A stretch of 64,000 nt of DNA from Agapanthus africanus (lineage: Eukaryota; Streptophyta; Magnoliopsida; Asparagales; Amaryllidaceae). The notes under the pieces are model-generated. The model had not been told where the DNA came from and ran no database searches. It saw nothing but the letters and a program-made list of their open reading frames with translations. Location of the stretch: assembly GCA_030015575.1 (NCBI GenBank), contig CM057351.1, positions 2,934,001 through 2,998,000 on the forward strand. Reading direction: 5' to 3'. The first letter of the stretch is position 1. The number at the start of each line of letters is the position of its first letter. This document shows positions 22,048 through 34,127 of this stretch, piece by piece. The position numbers were made by a program, and so were the translations under genes.

Positions 22048-22677
22048 TGTTGGGGTTTTGGTTGTAGCTCACGTACATTATAACATAGCTACTGTATTTT
22101 TCTTTTTGTCCCAGATTATCTGAGCCAAAATCTAGGAGCATATTAGGATGGTTTTAGGTTATGTTTTCCGTATTTTGGAATTCTTGGTTTTGATATTAGT
22201 TATGAGATTTGGTCGTTTGATGTTTGTACGTCAACGAGGAGGGTTGTTTGGTCGTTTTTGCATGTATAGGCTATAGGTTCTAACCTATGAGCGCACCGTG
22301 TGCCATATCGGTTTTCCGGATTTGGTTTTCATAACGTGGCGATATGTGTTGATTTGTAGGTACCTTCGCGTGGATTCCGAGACGATGAAGCACATCGACT
22401 ACGGGTGAACATGGAGTTCCGCAGGTGAGTAGATTTATATCCACGGGGGAAGTCGAGTGGATGGCATATAGCACCCCCGCAAATTATAATGGAAACCGAT
22501 ATATATAGAATATGGTTAAGGAAACCATGTTAGGAACTTATGGATATGGTTAAAGAATTAGTAGGAGACAAGATATACCACGACTTAAGATTATAGTATA
22601 TGGTTTAGTGTGACATGATATGATAGAAATGATGTCTCGAATTGATATATAAGGATGTGAAATGTGAATATGAATCA

Positions 22678-22680
<3 letters not shown>

Positions 22681-22733
<53 letters not shown>
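22681..22733. repeat. (TA)n microsatellite
   Basis: About 26 uninterrupted TA units inside the gypsy-type LTR. Confidence 0.95.
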
Positions 22734-22736
<3 letters not shown>

Positions 22737-23489
22737 ATGAAAGAGAATCCGTATGAGATTATACTGGCATGTTATGAGGTTGATAAATACGTTATGAGAT
22801 TAAGAAAATGACTTGATGTGAGATATTTATGTGATGAAAAGAGTATACGATGAGATATGATGACTTGGTTTGATATGTCGTTATACGGATGCGAGTCGAT
22901 ATGAGATAATTGATAACTTTTTCGGTCCCCTGATATGAGATTGATACGGATGTGATCTGGGATATAGGTATATAGATATATATATATATAATGTTGTGAA
23001 TCATGTGTGATATGTCGTACGAGACTTAGATCCGTACCCTCATTGTTGTATAGGTTGATAGAATCCCTAATTGTTTAATGCCGCCATACGATAGATTCAC
23101 ATACGTGATGAGTTTTACCGGATGACTGATCCATAACTTTGACTAGAGGATACCGTACGATGGATTATACCATACGTGATGTTGTGAGGCTGGATGCCGA
23201 TTGATAGATTCACCGACTCGCATATGTTATAGATATTTAATCCCTGTCTACACCGCTTAGTTTAGCCTTTACGTAGATGTTGGATTGGATACGTGTACCT
23301 ATTAGCATTGCGCTTACGATTTACTTGCTGCTATGTTCATGATATTCTCATTTCATTATATATATACCCTTGCTAGTACACATACACCATTATCGATGAT
23401 GCGTATGTTACACTTACACAGATTTTCCGGCTCACACACTTTCTTCATCGATAATTGTTATGTTACATACACAGTAGAGTTGCTACATC

Positions 23490-23668
23490 ATGCTATGATA
23501 TATTGCTATGCTCACATCACTATGCTATGTTGCATGATATATTGCTATGCTCACATCACTATGCTAAATTGCATGATATATTGCTATGCTCACATCATTT
23601 TACTATGTTGCATGATATACTTGCTATGTTCACATCACTATACTATGTCGCATGATATATTTCTATGT
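23490..23668. repeat. Tandem repeat, 39-bp unit
   Basis: Four to five copies of a 39-bp unit containing CATGATATATTGCTATG and CTCACATCACTATG. Units differ by a few bases. There are no spacers, so it is not a CRISPR array. Confidence 0.85.
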
Positions 23669-24017
23669 TTGCATACATCATGCTTTATGATTATACCCAT
23701 TGAGATGTTGTTTTCCTGAGATTCTGGATTTGAGAACCGTGGTTATATTTCAAAAGAAAGTATGTATTGTTTTAAAAACCCGGTTTCTCTTGATATGATA
23801 TTTCGAGACGTCCACCATGAGTTTTATCGGTTCTGAGACTTGTGTTAGAAACCCGATTCGAGGAGCGGTAGGTACCGTCTGCGGGTACATGGTGGACCCG
23901 GTATGGTACCCCGGGGCAAGAAATGATTTTCGTGGTGTAGACGATGTGCCTGCCAGAGGGAGCACTACCTACCGGTGATAGTATTTAGACTCGTCAGTTA
24001 TCTGGAGGATACCGACC

Positions 24018-24110
24018 GGAGTCATGAGATGGATATGAGGGCCGATCAGAGTATGCAGCGCCTGAGATGAGATAGATATGAGGGCCGATCTGAGGATGCG
24101 GCGCCTGAGG
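24018..24110. repeat. Tandem duplication, ~42-bp unit
   Basis: Two copies of a unit with GATATGAGGGCCGATC and GCGCCTGAG. Confidence 0.8.
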
Positions 24111-24194
24111 TATGAGGATTTATGTGTCGATGCTGGACACGGGTTTTCATGATGTTTCGAGTGTCGGTGTTGGACACTCAGGTTCCATGATTTT

Positions 24195-24360
24195 GTTGTG
24201 TCGTTGATAGACAAACGTAGTTGATATCATCATACATACAGATATATGTTTTCATGATATGGTTTCTGTCGTTGATAGACACACGTAGTTGATATCCTCA
24301 TACATACAGATATACGTTTTCATGATATGGTTTGTGTCATTAATGGACACGTGGATGATA
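24195..24360. repeat. Tandem repeat, ~70-bp unit
   Basis: Two and a half copies of a unit with GTCGTTGATAGACA, GTAGTTGATATC and TTTTCATGATATGG. Confidence 0.8.
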
Positions 24361-25170
24361 TCCACATGCATACAGACATTGATTATTGTTGGCATTTATG
24401 TAGACACGGTCACCCTAGATATCATAGTATTGAATCGTTGTTTTATTCGAAATCTACCTGCTGATGTTTTCTACTCACGAGTTGGCAACTCACCCCCGTT
24501 GTGCCACAGTTCTTGCAGGTTTGACCGCATGGATCAGTAGCGGTATCGTTGGTACAGCTTTCTTTCAGGTGATTTGCTTTGGTAGGTGGTACATATTGGA
24601 TCGTGCCACTCTTATATTTATTATTTCTGTTGTTTCTAGTCAACTCCATCAATCAGAAACTAATATTTGTATAAGTAGTAAGACTCAGAAGAGACTTGTG
24701 GTTGCGAGACTTAGAGCGATGGGTTATATGTTCACTTGGTGGGTTGATGTCTTACTTTATTCATTATTCCTTGTGTTGATCTACGCCGTTGGGCGTCGTA
24801 TACATATATTTTGACTTGTGTGGTTGTGATTACGACGATTGGCGAAGAGCTAGCTCCCGCTTGGGAATGCCTTTTATATTATCATGTATATGTGGTTTTG
24901 GATCAAAATATACAAGGGAGGTGCTGCCCAAATTTTTAAAAGACGAAACATGTTTTTCAACTAGTAAAATCCACTTTCATTTTTCATGTTCCATTATCTA
25001 TGCATTTAAGAAAACATTTGATTTCATCATACCTTTATTTCAAAACTTCACCTATTTTATTTTCTTTAAAAGGTTTAGATTTCTGGGCTTTGGCTTACTT
25101 AATTTACGTTACGCTTTTAGACGTGGCATGATTTAAGTGCCGGTCATGAAATAAATTTCGGGTTGTGACA

Positions 25171-26110
25171 TATAACCATATTGTCGAATCAAGTGTTGAT
25201 TTGATAATGTGATATACAGATAAATGATATTAGTCGGTCATATGTGATATAACCGGATTATTAAATCAAGTGTTGATTTAATAATATGATATATTTTATA
25301 TGTGATATAATTATATCTTAACTAATATCATTAGCTCACTAATTATCTTCATAATATATATATGTATATATATATATATATATTAATGTATATGATATGT
25401 ATATATATAATGAAGCATGGCTTGAATTTCTATTTTTGAGAAAAATAGAAAAGAGGTGGAAAATAAGAGCATGGTTGCAAGCATGGGCTTTATTCATAGT
25501 TTATTCAGCTTGACTCACTATTCAAGCATGGTTGCAATTTTATATTGCAAAATTCCATGCTTGAATGAGTGGGGGTCAAGTGTTGCCATTCATTCTATTC
25601 TCATTCTCAACACTTAGCCATTTTCTGGAGTTGCTCCCATGGTTGCTCTCTAGATTCTTATTCTTCCTCAATTGTTATAGTTCAAGCTTCAACCTTCACA
25701 TGTGATGTGAACCATGAAACTTGAACACAAACTTGTGAGCTTTTAACATCCCCTACTTCACCATCCTACACTTGACTAGCGATCGAGTGTAGCATGTTTA
25801 CTACGCTAAAGAGTTTAGTATAGAGGTAGCTTGAGTTGGAGGGACTTCGCGTGGATCATCTTCGGCACGAAGCTCATCGGAGGAAGTTCGTCCAAAGCCT
25901 CAAGTGGAGCCTAGTGGAGTCGTGGGACTACTATACGGAGCATGTGAAGTGAAGGACTCGATCTACGTTGGTATAACCATCTTTCGCTTCTTTAGTTTAC
26001 TTGTAAACCCTAATATTCTAGAAAAGATCTTGTATAGTCTAGCTTAGCACCAATAAAAATTTGAATTTGGCATGCTTGATGCCATTTGGAACCTCATGGT
26101 GGTGCTAGGG
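25171..26110 (+). repeat. 3' part of a family A-like LTR (left end of element 6)
   Basis: Resembles the second half of family A LTRs, with two TCAAGTGTTGA hairpins (around 25180-25205 and 25258-25283) and a CGGTCATAT-GTG-ATATAACCG inverted repeat. It ends with the GGCATG..TTGATGCC block found near the end of A LTRs. It is clearly diverged from the LTRs of elements 1-3. It runs straight into integrase sequence of family B type, so it is either the surviving 5' LTR end of element 6 or a piece of another element joined to it. Confidence 0.65.
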
Positions 26111-26120
26111 TCGACTTTCA

Positions 26121-28151
26121 CATAAGGTATGGATATGTATTCTTGATGAAACATAAATCCGAGGCCTTTGAGAAATTCCGGGAATACAAGAATGAAGTGA
26201 AAAAACAAACCGGCAAAAGTATCAAGACACTGAGATCTGATCGAAGTGGTGAATACTTAAGTGCCGAATTCCTAGGCTACTTAAAAGAGAATGGAATTCT
26301 CTCTCAACTTACTCCTCCATACACACCTCAGCACAACGGTGTATCAGAAAGGCGGAACAGAACCCTATTAGATATGGTTCATTTCATGATGAGTAATGCT
26401 GAGTTACCACGATCCTTCTGGGGCTATGCACTAGAATCAGCTGCATATCTTTTGAACACAGTTCCTATTAAGTCAGTGCCTACCACACCATATCAGATGT
26501 GAAGCGGGAAGAAACCCTATCTTAAGCACCTTAAGACATGGGGATGTCCATCTTTTGTAAAAAAGCAACATGCGGACAAGCTCGAAGCACGCTCAGTATT
26601 GTGTAAGTTTGTGGGATACCCAAAGAACTCCAGGGGTAACTTTTCTATTATGCAGAGGAACAAAAAGTCTTTGTTTCTTGGCATGCCTACTTCTTGGAAA
26701 CTCAATTTTTAGAAAATGAGATAAGTGGGAGCGCAATAGAATTGGAAGAAATTCCAGAACCGCAGACTATTACTGAAAGCATGGTAGAACCAGACGTTTT
26801 GAAAGAACCGAAAACTCCCACGCCACTCCGTAGAACTATTAGGCAGTCTCATCCGCCCGAGAGATACTACGGTTTTCTCATAGACGGGGATAGAGAGGAT
26901 TGCATCATCGACGATGATGAGCCAGCAAGCCATTCAGAGCAAAGACTTGGTAAAATGGCTGGATGCAATGCGGACCGAAATGGGGTCCATATACACCAAC
27001 AAAGTATGGACTTTGGACATAGCTCCAGAAGGGGTAAAACCCATAGGCTGCAAATGGATCTTCAGAAAGAAGATTGGCGTAGATGGACATGTTGAAACCT
27101 ATAAGGCTAGACTTGTTGCAAAAGGTTTTTGTCAATGACCTGGTTTGGACTATGACGAAACCTTTTCTCCAGTGGCTATGCTCAAATCCATTCGGATCCT
27201 TCTTGCCATTGCTACCTTCCACGACTATGAGATCTGGCAGATGGACGTAAAGACCGCTTTTCTGAATGGAAATTTGGAAGAGTGCGTCTATATGGATAAG
27301 CCATAGGGTTTCATTCAGAGTGGGAACAGCGGAAAAGTGTGCAAGTTGCTTAAGTCCATTTATAGGCTAAAGCAGGCATCACGGAGTTGGAACGTCTGTT
27401 TTGATGAGACGGTCAAGGAATTCGACTTTATCAAAAATCCAGATGAACCATGCATATATAGTAAAATTGTAGCGATAAGTGTGGTATTCCTCGTCCTGTA
27501 CGTGGATGACATTCTCTTGATAATAAATGACATTCCTATGCTACAATCAGTCAAGGGATTCTTGTCATAAAGGTTCTCCATGAAGGACCTGGGTGATACC
27601 TCCTACATTCTGGGGATCCAGATCTATCGTGACAGATCTAAACGGATGTTAGGACTCTCACAGTCAAGGTACATCGACACCATACTGAAACGATTCAGTA
27701 TGGAAGATTCTAAGCGCGGTAATCTACCGGCTTATCACGGAATCACCCACTCCAAAGAGATGTCTCCCAAGACTGATTTGGAACGGGATCGCATGTCTAT
27801 TATACCCTACGTATCTGCGGTAGGCTCTATAATGTATGTGATATTGTGTACCAGACCAGATGTAGCATACACCCTGAGCGTTGTAAGCCGGTATTAGTCA
27901 AACCCAGGGGAAAAGCACTGGATAGCAGTAAAGAACATTCTCAAGTACCTGAGAAGGACTAAGGAGATGTTCTTGGTGTACGGCAGGGAAGACCTCCAGA
28001 TCAAGGCCTTCGCTGACTCCAGCTTCCAGAGTGACAAGGATGACTCTAAGTCCATGTCGGGTCATGTCTTTACCCTCAATGGAGGGGCGGTTGTTTGGAA
28101 GAGCTCCAAGCAGGACACTGTTGCTGACTCGACTATGAAAGCGGAGTATAT
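26121..28151 (+). pseudogene. Integrase to RNase H traces of element 6
   Basis: Integrase core from RYGYVFLMKHKSEAFEKF (26121), through PYTPQHNGVSERRNRTLLD (about 26310) and YLLNTVPIKSVPTTPYQM (26445-26502). The PPERYYGFLIDGDRED linker lies at about 26850-26900. Reverse transcriptase runs from KWIFRKKIGVDG (about 27050) through LKSIRILLAIATFHDYEIWQMDVKTAFLNG (about 27180-27270) to YVDD at 27499-27510. RNase H begins at about 27960 and is split by element 4 within the EAEYI-like region. It is closely similar to the pol of element 4 and has several breaks. Confidence 0.85.
28147..28151. repeat. Target-site duplication tatat (left copy, element 4)
   Basis: tatat abuts the left end of element 4; the same five bases follow its right end at 57404-57408. 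Confidence 0.85.
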
Positions 28152-30104
28152 TGTAAGTCCATGTCACGCACCCCACGAACTTGCAGGGAGGCGGAATATA
28201 TGAAAAACGATTATCAAAGCTTCGTAACATGGACTTGAGCGCATGAATCGTATCTAAACCGTTACTAACAAACTACGAGAGGTTTAACTACTCGGATTCG
28301 AAGTTATACCTCACGTTACTTGTCCTTCGGGTCTTCATCGCTGTCCTCCACTCCTCGTAGGCTCCTTGGAACATCGGCACCTCAATGGCCTCCTCAAGTC
28401 AAAGACGATCCACCCGAGAGCTCCTACACCAAGCTTGATCTCTAACTTGAGATAACTAGGTTGCTCAAAGTGCTGATCTAAGCTACTTAGGGGATATATC
28501 GTGAGGTTATGGATGTATTAGTCTATCTAATCCTTGATCTCAACACATGAGAGGGGAGGATTAGGGTTTCAAGAGAGAGCTTGAGGAGAGAGAAGGTGAG
28601 CATAAGTTATCAATCAAAAGCTTCTCACTTCTAATATATTATAAAGCATAAGAAAATCAAAAAGAATAAATCAAAATGCATTATCATCATGCTTCATTAA
28701 ATATATGCAATGAATCATCAAGCGAGTCATTAAGCAATAAATGCTTCATTAACTCACTTGAATGATTCATCTAAGTGAGTCACAAATGCATTAAAAGCTA
28801 ATGCCACCTTACCCTCCATGTCATCATCCATCTAGAAGCTTCCTGACAAATTACGAGAACGCCCTTCCTATCCGTGAAAACACAGAAAAACTTTAGACTG
28901 TATAAATCCAATAACCCGATACTAGAATCTGGCTTAAACCAAAGCCGGCTAGTAAAAACTGTCCGAACGTCGTACGTGCGTTTAAACACGTATGCGTCCG
29001 AACCCTTGTCGTAAAACCATACGACCTCTATATCGTTTCACCTAGAGCAGGGAAACTCTCTGTGTGGGACTCTAAAGACTCGACACTACGCTGGCAGTGG
29101 GTTTAACCATAGACCGCAAGCAGCACTAGCTGTACGTAACGGTCCCCAGGTAGATGTCGATAAGAAGGCCGATGAGGAAACCATCCGAACTCCTACTGAG
29201 CCTGTTCGTGACAATATCCGCGCAGTCCGGTCTGTTTGTCTAAGAGTATCGCATGCATGGTCTAGGGAGGTGGAGAACGTCAGACCCCTAATAACCGTAC
29301 AAGTCGTGCCGGTATGGCTCATGACCATTTGAGAATCTACTGATCAGTCCACCAGTAATTCTCCATCAGCCCTGGCCAGGGACTTATGGTAATGACCAAC
29401 CGATCACAGTGCGATATCAACTCCCTATACCGGAAGAGATGAATCCCTAACAGTCGCTCACTGCTTCCATATGGCTCGGGACTGTACCCAACTAAAACCT
29501 GTTTGCACGCTTCCATTGAGCCGTGGTAGGGTAGTAATCAAAGCACAGTGGGAACTCACATGAGACAAATGACGACCTTAAGTCAACAGACCACCTGCAC
29601 ACATGTCACCTGAGAACTGCTATCTGACGTTAGGTATAATACCATCCAGTCAGTTCTCCTGTGAGTCCTGTCCGGTGTACCCGTAACCTAACGAGCACCT
29701 GTATACTATCTCCAGTACGACGTACTGATGGCTGTGGGACAGACCATCTCCCCAACTGGGATGAGAAGCGTACACACTAGTCTACTCCGGAGTATCGATG
29801 CCCTGTCTCGATAATCCTACGACTAGGGACAAGTATAGGATGTTGCTTATAGACTACCCAGCCCCTACTAGTGTGACTGCCATCACAACGCTGGTAATCA
29901 AGCAAAGATCCTATGGGCTCTACTAATATGTATAAGTGATACGTTACAAGAAAAATATGCACATATTAAAGTAGACACAAACCAAGTAGCATACTACCAT
30001 TTTTAGCAATACTGTATATACAACTGTGAATATCCCAAGCTTCCATTATGTAATATACATGCAAGTATGATACAATAATGGCCCCTAGGGTATATACACT
30101 AACA
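28152..30104 (-). repeat. 3' LTR of element 4
   Basis: 1953 bp. In its own direction it starts TGTTAGTGTATATACCC and ends CATGGACTTACA. The first kilobase carries the core shared with families A and C; the second is family-specific. Confidence 0.92.
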
Positions 30105-30119
30105 CTCTCCCACTTGCAC
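30105..30119 (-). promoter_or_regulatory. Polypurine tract of element 4
   Basis: Reverse complement reads AGTGCAAGTGGGAGAG, adjacent to the 3' LTR. Confidence 0.85.
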
Positions 30120-31624
30120 TAGGGCCATGAGCTGGCATATCGAAGACCTATCATCTCGAATAGCCTCTCGAACTGCGTCTGAGGAATGGCCTTTGTGAAT
30201 GGGTCAGCGATGTTATTCTCCGTCTCTACTCTTTTCATCTCGATCTCCCGGCGATCAACGATCTCCCTGATCAGGTGGTACCGCCTTAAGATGTGTCTGG
30301 ACTTCTGATGGGACCTGGGTTCCTTTGCTAAAACTATAACGCCGTTGTTGTCACAATACAGAGGTATTGGACCAACACTGGTAGGAACCACCTGAAGTTC
30401 TGTGAGGAACTTCTTCATCCAGACAGCTTCTTTTGCAGCATCGCAAGCAGCTATGTACTCCGCTTCCATTGTTGAGTCAGCAACGGTCTCCTGCTTGGAA
30501 CTCTTCCAACAGACCGCCCCTCCATTGAGGGTAAAGACATAACCCGACATGGATTTGGAGTCATCCTTGTCACTCTGGAAGCCGGAGTCGGCAGAGGCCT
30601 CTATCTGGAGGTCTTTTCCGCCATACACCAAGAACATATCCTTAGTCCTCCTCAGATACTTTAGAATGTTCTTTACTTCTATACAGTGCTTCTCCCCTGG
30701 GTTTGCCTGATACCGGCTTACTACGCTTAATGAGTATGCTACATCTGGTCTGGTACATAACATCGCATACATAATAGAGCCTACTGCAGAAGCGTAGGGT
30801 ATAATCGACATGCTTTCCCTTTCCAAATCAATCTTGGGAGACATCTCTTTGGAGAGGGTGATTCCGTGACAAGCCGGTAGGTTACCGCGCTTAGAATCTT
30901 TCATACTGAATCTTTTCAATATGGTGTCTATGTACCTGGACTGTGAAAGTCCCAATATCCTTTTTGATCTATCACGATAGATCTGGATCCCCAGAATGTA
31001 GGTGGCATCACCCAGGTCCTTCATGGAGAATTTCTGTGACAAGAATCTTTTGACTGACTGTAACATAGGAATATCATTTTCTATTAGGAGAATGTCATCC
31101 ACGTATAATACGAGGAATACTACAGCTCTCCCTACAATCTTTCTGTATATGCATGGTTCATCTGGATTTTTGATAAAGTCAAATTCTTTGATAGCATCAT
31201 CAAAACAGATGTTCCAACTCCGTGATGCCTGCTTTAGTCCATAAATGGACTTAAGCAGCTTGCATACTTTACCGCTGCTCCCACTCTGAATGAATCCCTC
31301 TGGCTGATCCATATAGACGCACTCTTCCAAATTACCATTTAGAAAGGCCGTCTTTACGTTCATCTGCCAGATTTCATAATCGTGGAAGGCAGCAATAGCA
31401 AGAAGGACCCGAATGGATTTGAGCAAAGCCACTGGAGAAAAGGTTTCATCATAGTCCAAACCAGGTCTTTGACGGAAACCCTTTGCAACAAGTCTAGCCT
31501 TATAGGTTTCAACCTGTCCATCTACACCAATCTTCTTTCTGAAGATCCATTTGCATCCTACGGGTTTTACCCCATCAGGAGCAATGTCCAAAGTCCATAC
31601 TTTGTTAGTGTACATGAACTCCAT
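30119..31624 (-). CDS. Reverse transcriptase-RNase H part of element 4 pol
   Basis: 501-residue open stretch that is the C-terminal part of a copia polyprotein; the first Met is only the first in this frame, and homology continues upstream to about 31700 (SVKWLDA). Reverse transcriptase: KWIFRKK (25-31), LVAKGFRQRPGLDYDETFSPV (45-65), TAFLNGNLEECVYMDQPEGF (92-111), YGLKQASRSWN (128-138), YVDD (174-177), ILGIQIYRDRS. RNase H: VSGYVFTLNGG region, STMEAEYIAACDAAKEAVWMKKFL, LYCDNNGV and the H-x-K-S-RHI block, ending GLRYASSWP just before the polypurine tract. It would act in virus-like particles to copy element RNA. The polyprotein is separated from its upstream half by element 3, so it is a fossil whatever its local state. 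Confidence 0.9.
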   Translation of the reverse strand: MEFMYTNKVWTLDIAPDGVKPVGCKWIFRKKIGVDGQVETYKARLVAKGFRQRPGLDYDETFSPVALLKSIRVLLAIAAFHDYEIWQMNVKTAFLNGNLEECVYMDQPEGFIQSGSSGKVCKLLKSIYGLKQASRSWNICFDDAIKEFDFIKNPDEPCIYRKIVGRAVVFLVLYVDDILLIENDIPMLQSVKRFLSQKFSMKDLGDATYILGIQIYRDRSKRILGLSQSRYIDTILKRFSMKDSKRGNLPACHGITLSKEMSPKIDLERESMSIIPYASAVGSIMYAMLCTRPDVAYSLSVVSRYQANPGEKHCIEVKNILKYLRRTKDMFLVYGGKDLQIEASADSGFQSDKDDSKSMSGYVFTLNGGAVCWKSSKQETVADSTMEAEYIAACDAAKEAVWMKKFLTELQVVPTSVGPIPLYCDNNGVIVLAKEPRSHQKSRHILRRYHLIREIVDRREIEMKRVETENNIADPFTKAIPQTQFERLFEMIGLRYASSWP

Positions 31625-31705
31625 TTCGGTCCGTATTGCATCCAGCCATTTTACCGAGTCACCGCTCTGAATGGCATGCTGGAAGCTAGTAGGCTCATCA
31701 TAGTC

Positions 31706-31710
31706 AATAG
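31706..31710. repeat. Target-site duplication aatag (left copy, element 3)
   Basis: aatag precedes the TGTTAG start of element 3 and recurs right after its 3' LTR at 52172-52176. Both copies sit in element 4 pol sequence. Confidence 0.93.
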
Positions 31711-33880
31711 TGTTAGTTATATGTATGCCCTAGAGGCCATTACTGTACATATGATGTATATTGTAGTGGATGCTAGGACATATATAGGGAGGACTTTCTT
31801 GCTCGACATGATAGTATGCTATCTGGTTGTACTTTATCTTAACATGTACTCTGATTATTTCTATGTTACATGTTGATAAAGCCCTTAGGATGTGTACTCG
31901 ACTACTGAGACTATGATGAGATCATACTAGTGGGGCCACGGTAGTCGACGAGTACATCCTATAACTGTTCCTAGTCGAGGGTGTATCGAGACAGGGCATC
32001 GATACACCAGAGTAGACTAGCGTATACGCATCTTGACCCATATGATGGGCGATGGATGATCCCATATCCATCGGTGTTTGACATCAAGGATGGTGTACGG
32101 GTGCTCAGTGGAGACTGGGTACACTGGACGGACTCGCCGAGAACTCCCAGATGGTATTATACCTCACGTCAGATGGCAGTTCTCCGGTGACACTGGTACA
32201 GAGTAGTCTGTTGACCCGAGATCATCATAGAGTCTTGTGTGATTCCCACTGTGCTTTGATTTCCATCATACCACGTCCAAGAGGGCGTGCAAAAGGTGGC
32301 TTTTGGGTACAGTCCCGAATCACATGGAGGCAATGAGCGATAGGAGGGGATTCGTCTCTCCCGGTATAGGGAGTTGATGTTGTGCTGTGTTCGATTGGCT
32401 ATAACCAGAAATCCCTGGCCAGGGTTGCTGAGATTTACTGGTAAGTGTTATCAGTAGTTTCTCGAACTGTTATAGACCTCATATCGACACGACTTATCGA
32501 GCTACTGGGGTCTGACGTTTACCACCCCTAGGCGAGATATGCAACATATCAGACGACGAGACCGGACTGTACGGGAGTGTTACTGTTTGGATTCACAGGA
32601 GAAGTTACAGGCTTGCTTGTTGATCTTCTGAGCGCTCAATACCTGGGTAGCTGTTACGTTTAGCTGACCGCTTGCAGCTTGTGGGTGTTTGATATGATCA
32701 TCACCTACTGCCGGCGTATTGACGATTCTTTAGAGTCCTACACAGAGGTTTCTTGGCTCAGGCAAAACGGAGTAGGGGCACATATGTGATATGTGCGGGA
32801 CCGAGGATAATGCGATATGAGATACCGTATTTTATTCTCGCGATATATGATATCAGCCAGGTCATCGGATCAAGTGTTGATTCGATGAATCGGTACGGAT
32901 AAATATTAGTCGGTTATATGCGATATAGCCGGATTGTCGGATCAAGTGTTGATTCGATAATTTAATTTATAATAATATATATGATATATTAAATTACATT
33001 AACTAATATTTGCTCACTAAAAGATTCTTTTTCTCACTCGGGTAATACATTGATATATATGCGATATATGTTAAATGTATTATTTTATTTTGTTACGATA
33101 AATATTATATATGTGATATATAGTATTATAACATGATATGATTACTAATGCAACATGTTTAGTAGAGATTAAACATGGTTAGGGTTTGATTAGGGTTAAA
33201 CCTTTCTAGATGTTTCTAGAAGGTTTTCTTTTTTGTTTTGGAAAAGATATTTTTGCATTACTCATCCTTAACTCAACCCTAAACCCTAACCCTAGTTAAT
33301 TCTCTACAATGGTTACTTGAACCATGGTTGCATTTCTAACCTTATCAAAGTCTATCATTGTTCATCACAAATGAATTCAATCATTATTCTTCTTCTTCTT
33401 CCTTCATTCTTTCATGAAAAAAGCTTGCTAGATTTTTTCCAAGTGATGAATAAATATGAGAAAAAGATAAATAAAGAGAGCAAAAATCCTACTTCATCAT
33501 CCTTATCTTCCCTTGCCCTTTAGATGAGAGTGTTCACTCAATTTAGTGAGTGTTAGCTTGTGTTAACGAAACTTCAAGGTAGATCATCTTTGTATCGAAG
33601 ATCGGAAGCAAAACTGCACCTTTCTCTTCGTGGAGCCTCTCGAGAGTCGGGAGCAAGATGTTCGCAGCGAAGGGACTTCAACACGGAGCTTATGAAGTGA
33701 AGGACCGGATCTACAAAGGTTGTAATCCCTCTCACTTAGTGTTAAATAGTTTAACATGCTAGTTTTCGCCTAAAACCCTAGTTTAAAGATCCGTATTCGG
33801 GTTGTTCGGCACGGCTAATTATTTAATTGGGCATGGTTGATGCCTCGTAGACCCTTGTACGCGTGCCTAGCAACCCTACA
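31711..33880 (+). repeat. 5' LTR of element 3
   Basis: 2170 bp, TGTTAGTTATATG to CAACCCTACA. The AT-rich second half has TCAAGTGTTGA hairpins at about 32858-32888 and 32934-32960 and a telomere-like CCCTAAACCCTAACCC run at 33277-33292. Confidence 0.95.
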
Positions 33881-33881
33881 G

Positions 33882-33894
33882 TGGTATCAGAGCC
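33882..33894 (+). promoter_or_regulatory. Primer binding site of element 3
   Basis: TGGTATCAGAGCC directly after the LTR end, complementary to initiator Met tRNA. Confidence 0.95.
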
Positions 33895-34078
33895 AAGCTA
33901 GAGCTTTAGGCGAAGTTTAGACGAAGTTTAAAGTCCGATCGAACGCCGAAACCCCGACACGGAACCCTCTCTGTACTTTTTTCAAAAAGTTGTTTTTTTC
34001 TGAATTAAAAATGCTCAGAAAAACAAGCAGGAAAAACTAAGAATTACTGTGAAGTACGGTCCCCTAAGTCGACTAAAT

Positions 34079-34127
34079 GGCGGCAGAACCGCGGCTAAAC
34101 CATGGGTTATGCGGCGGTTCCGCGGCC
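34079..34127 (+). promoter_or_regulatory. Proximal GC-rich leader hairpin, element 3
   Basis: GGCGGCAGAACCGCGGC and GCGGCGGTTCCGCGGCC face each other across ATGGG, about 200 bases from the primer binding site. Pairing is perfect over GAACCGC and partial outside it. Confidence 0.65.

Larger units (their letters stand above)
22048..25170 (-). mobile_element. LTR-like repeat, probably Ty3/gypsy, second copy
   Basis: In its own direction it begins TGTCACAACCCGAAA and ends AAAACCCCAACA. It shares termini and several blocks with 1437-3386 but is about 1.2 kb longer, mainly because of tandem arrays in its middle. No coding domain is seen; open frames such as 24464-24814 have no recognisable family. 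Flanking bases (agctc left, tataa right) do not form a target duplication. Left and right neighbours belong to different copia elements, so the junctions reflect rearrangement rather than a clean insertion. Confidence 0.5.

Noticed and set aside
23490-23668. Regular 39-bp repeats as a CRISPR array
   Set aside because: Units are contiguous with no unique spacers, lie inside a plant LTR, and differ from each other; a tandem satellite fits better.
24289-25136. Open frames of 83-116 residues (24289-24540, 24464-24814, 24789-25136) as small membrane proteins
   Set aside because: They look hydrophobic because of T-rich sequence, overlap one another, and lie in an LTR-like repeat whose other copy does not keep them.
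33271-33295. CCCTAAACCCTAACCC as interstitial telomere repeat (also about 51563-51587)
   Set aside because: Only about two and a half units, at the same place in both LTRs of element 3; part of the LTR. It could act as a telo-box-like promoter motif, but that is not shown.
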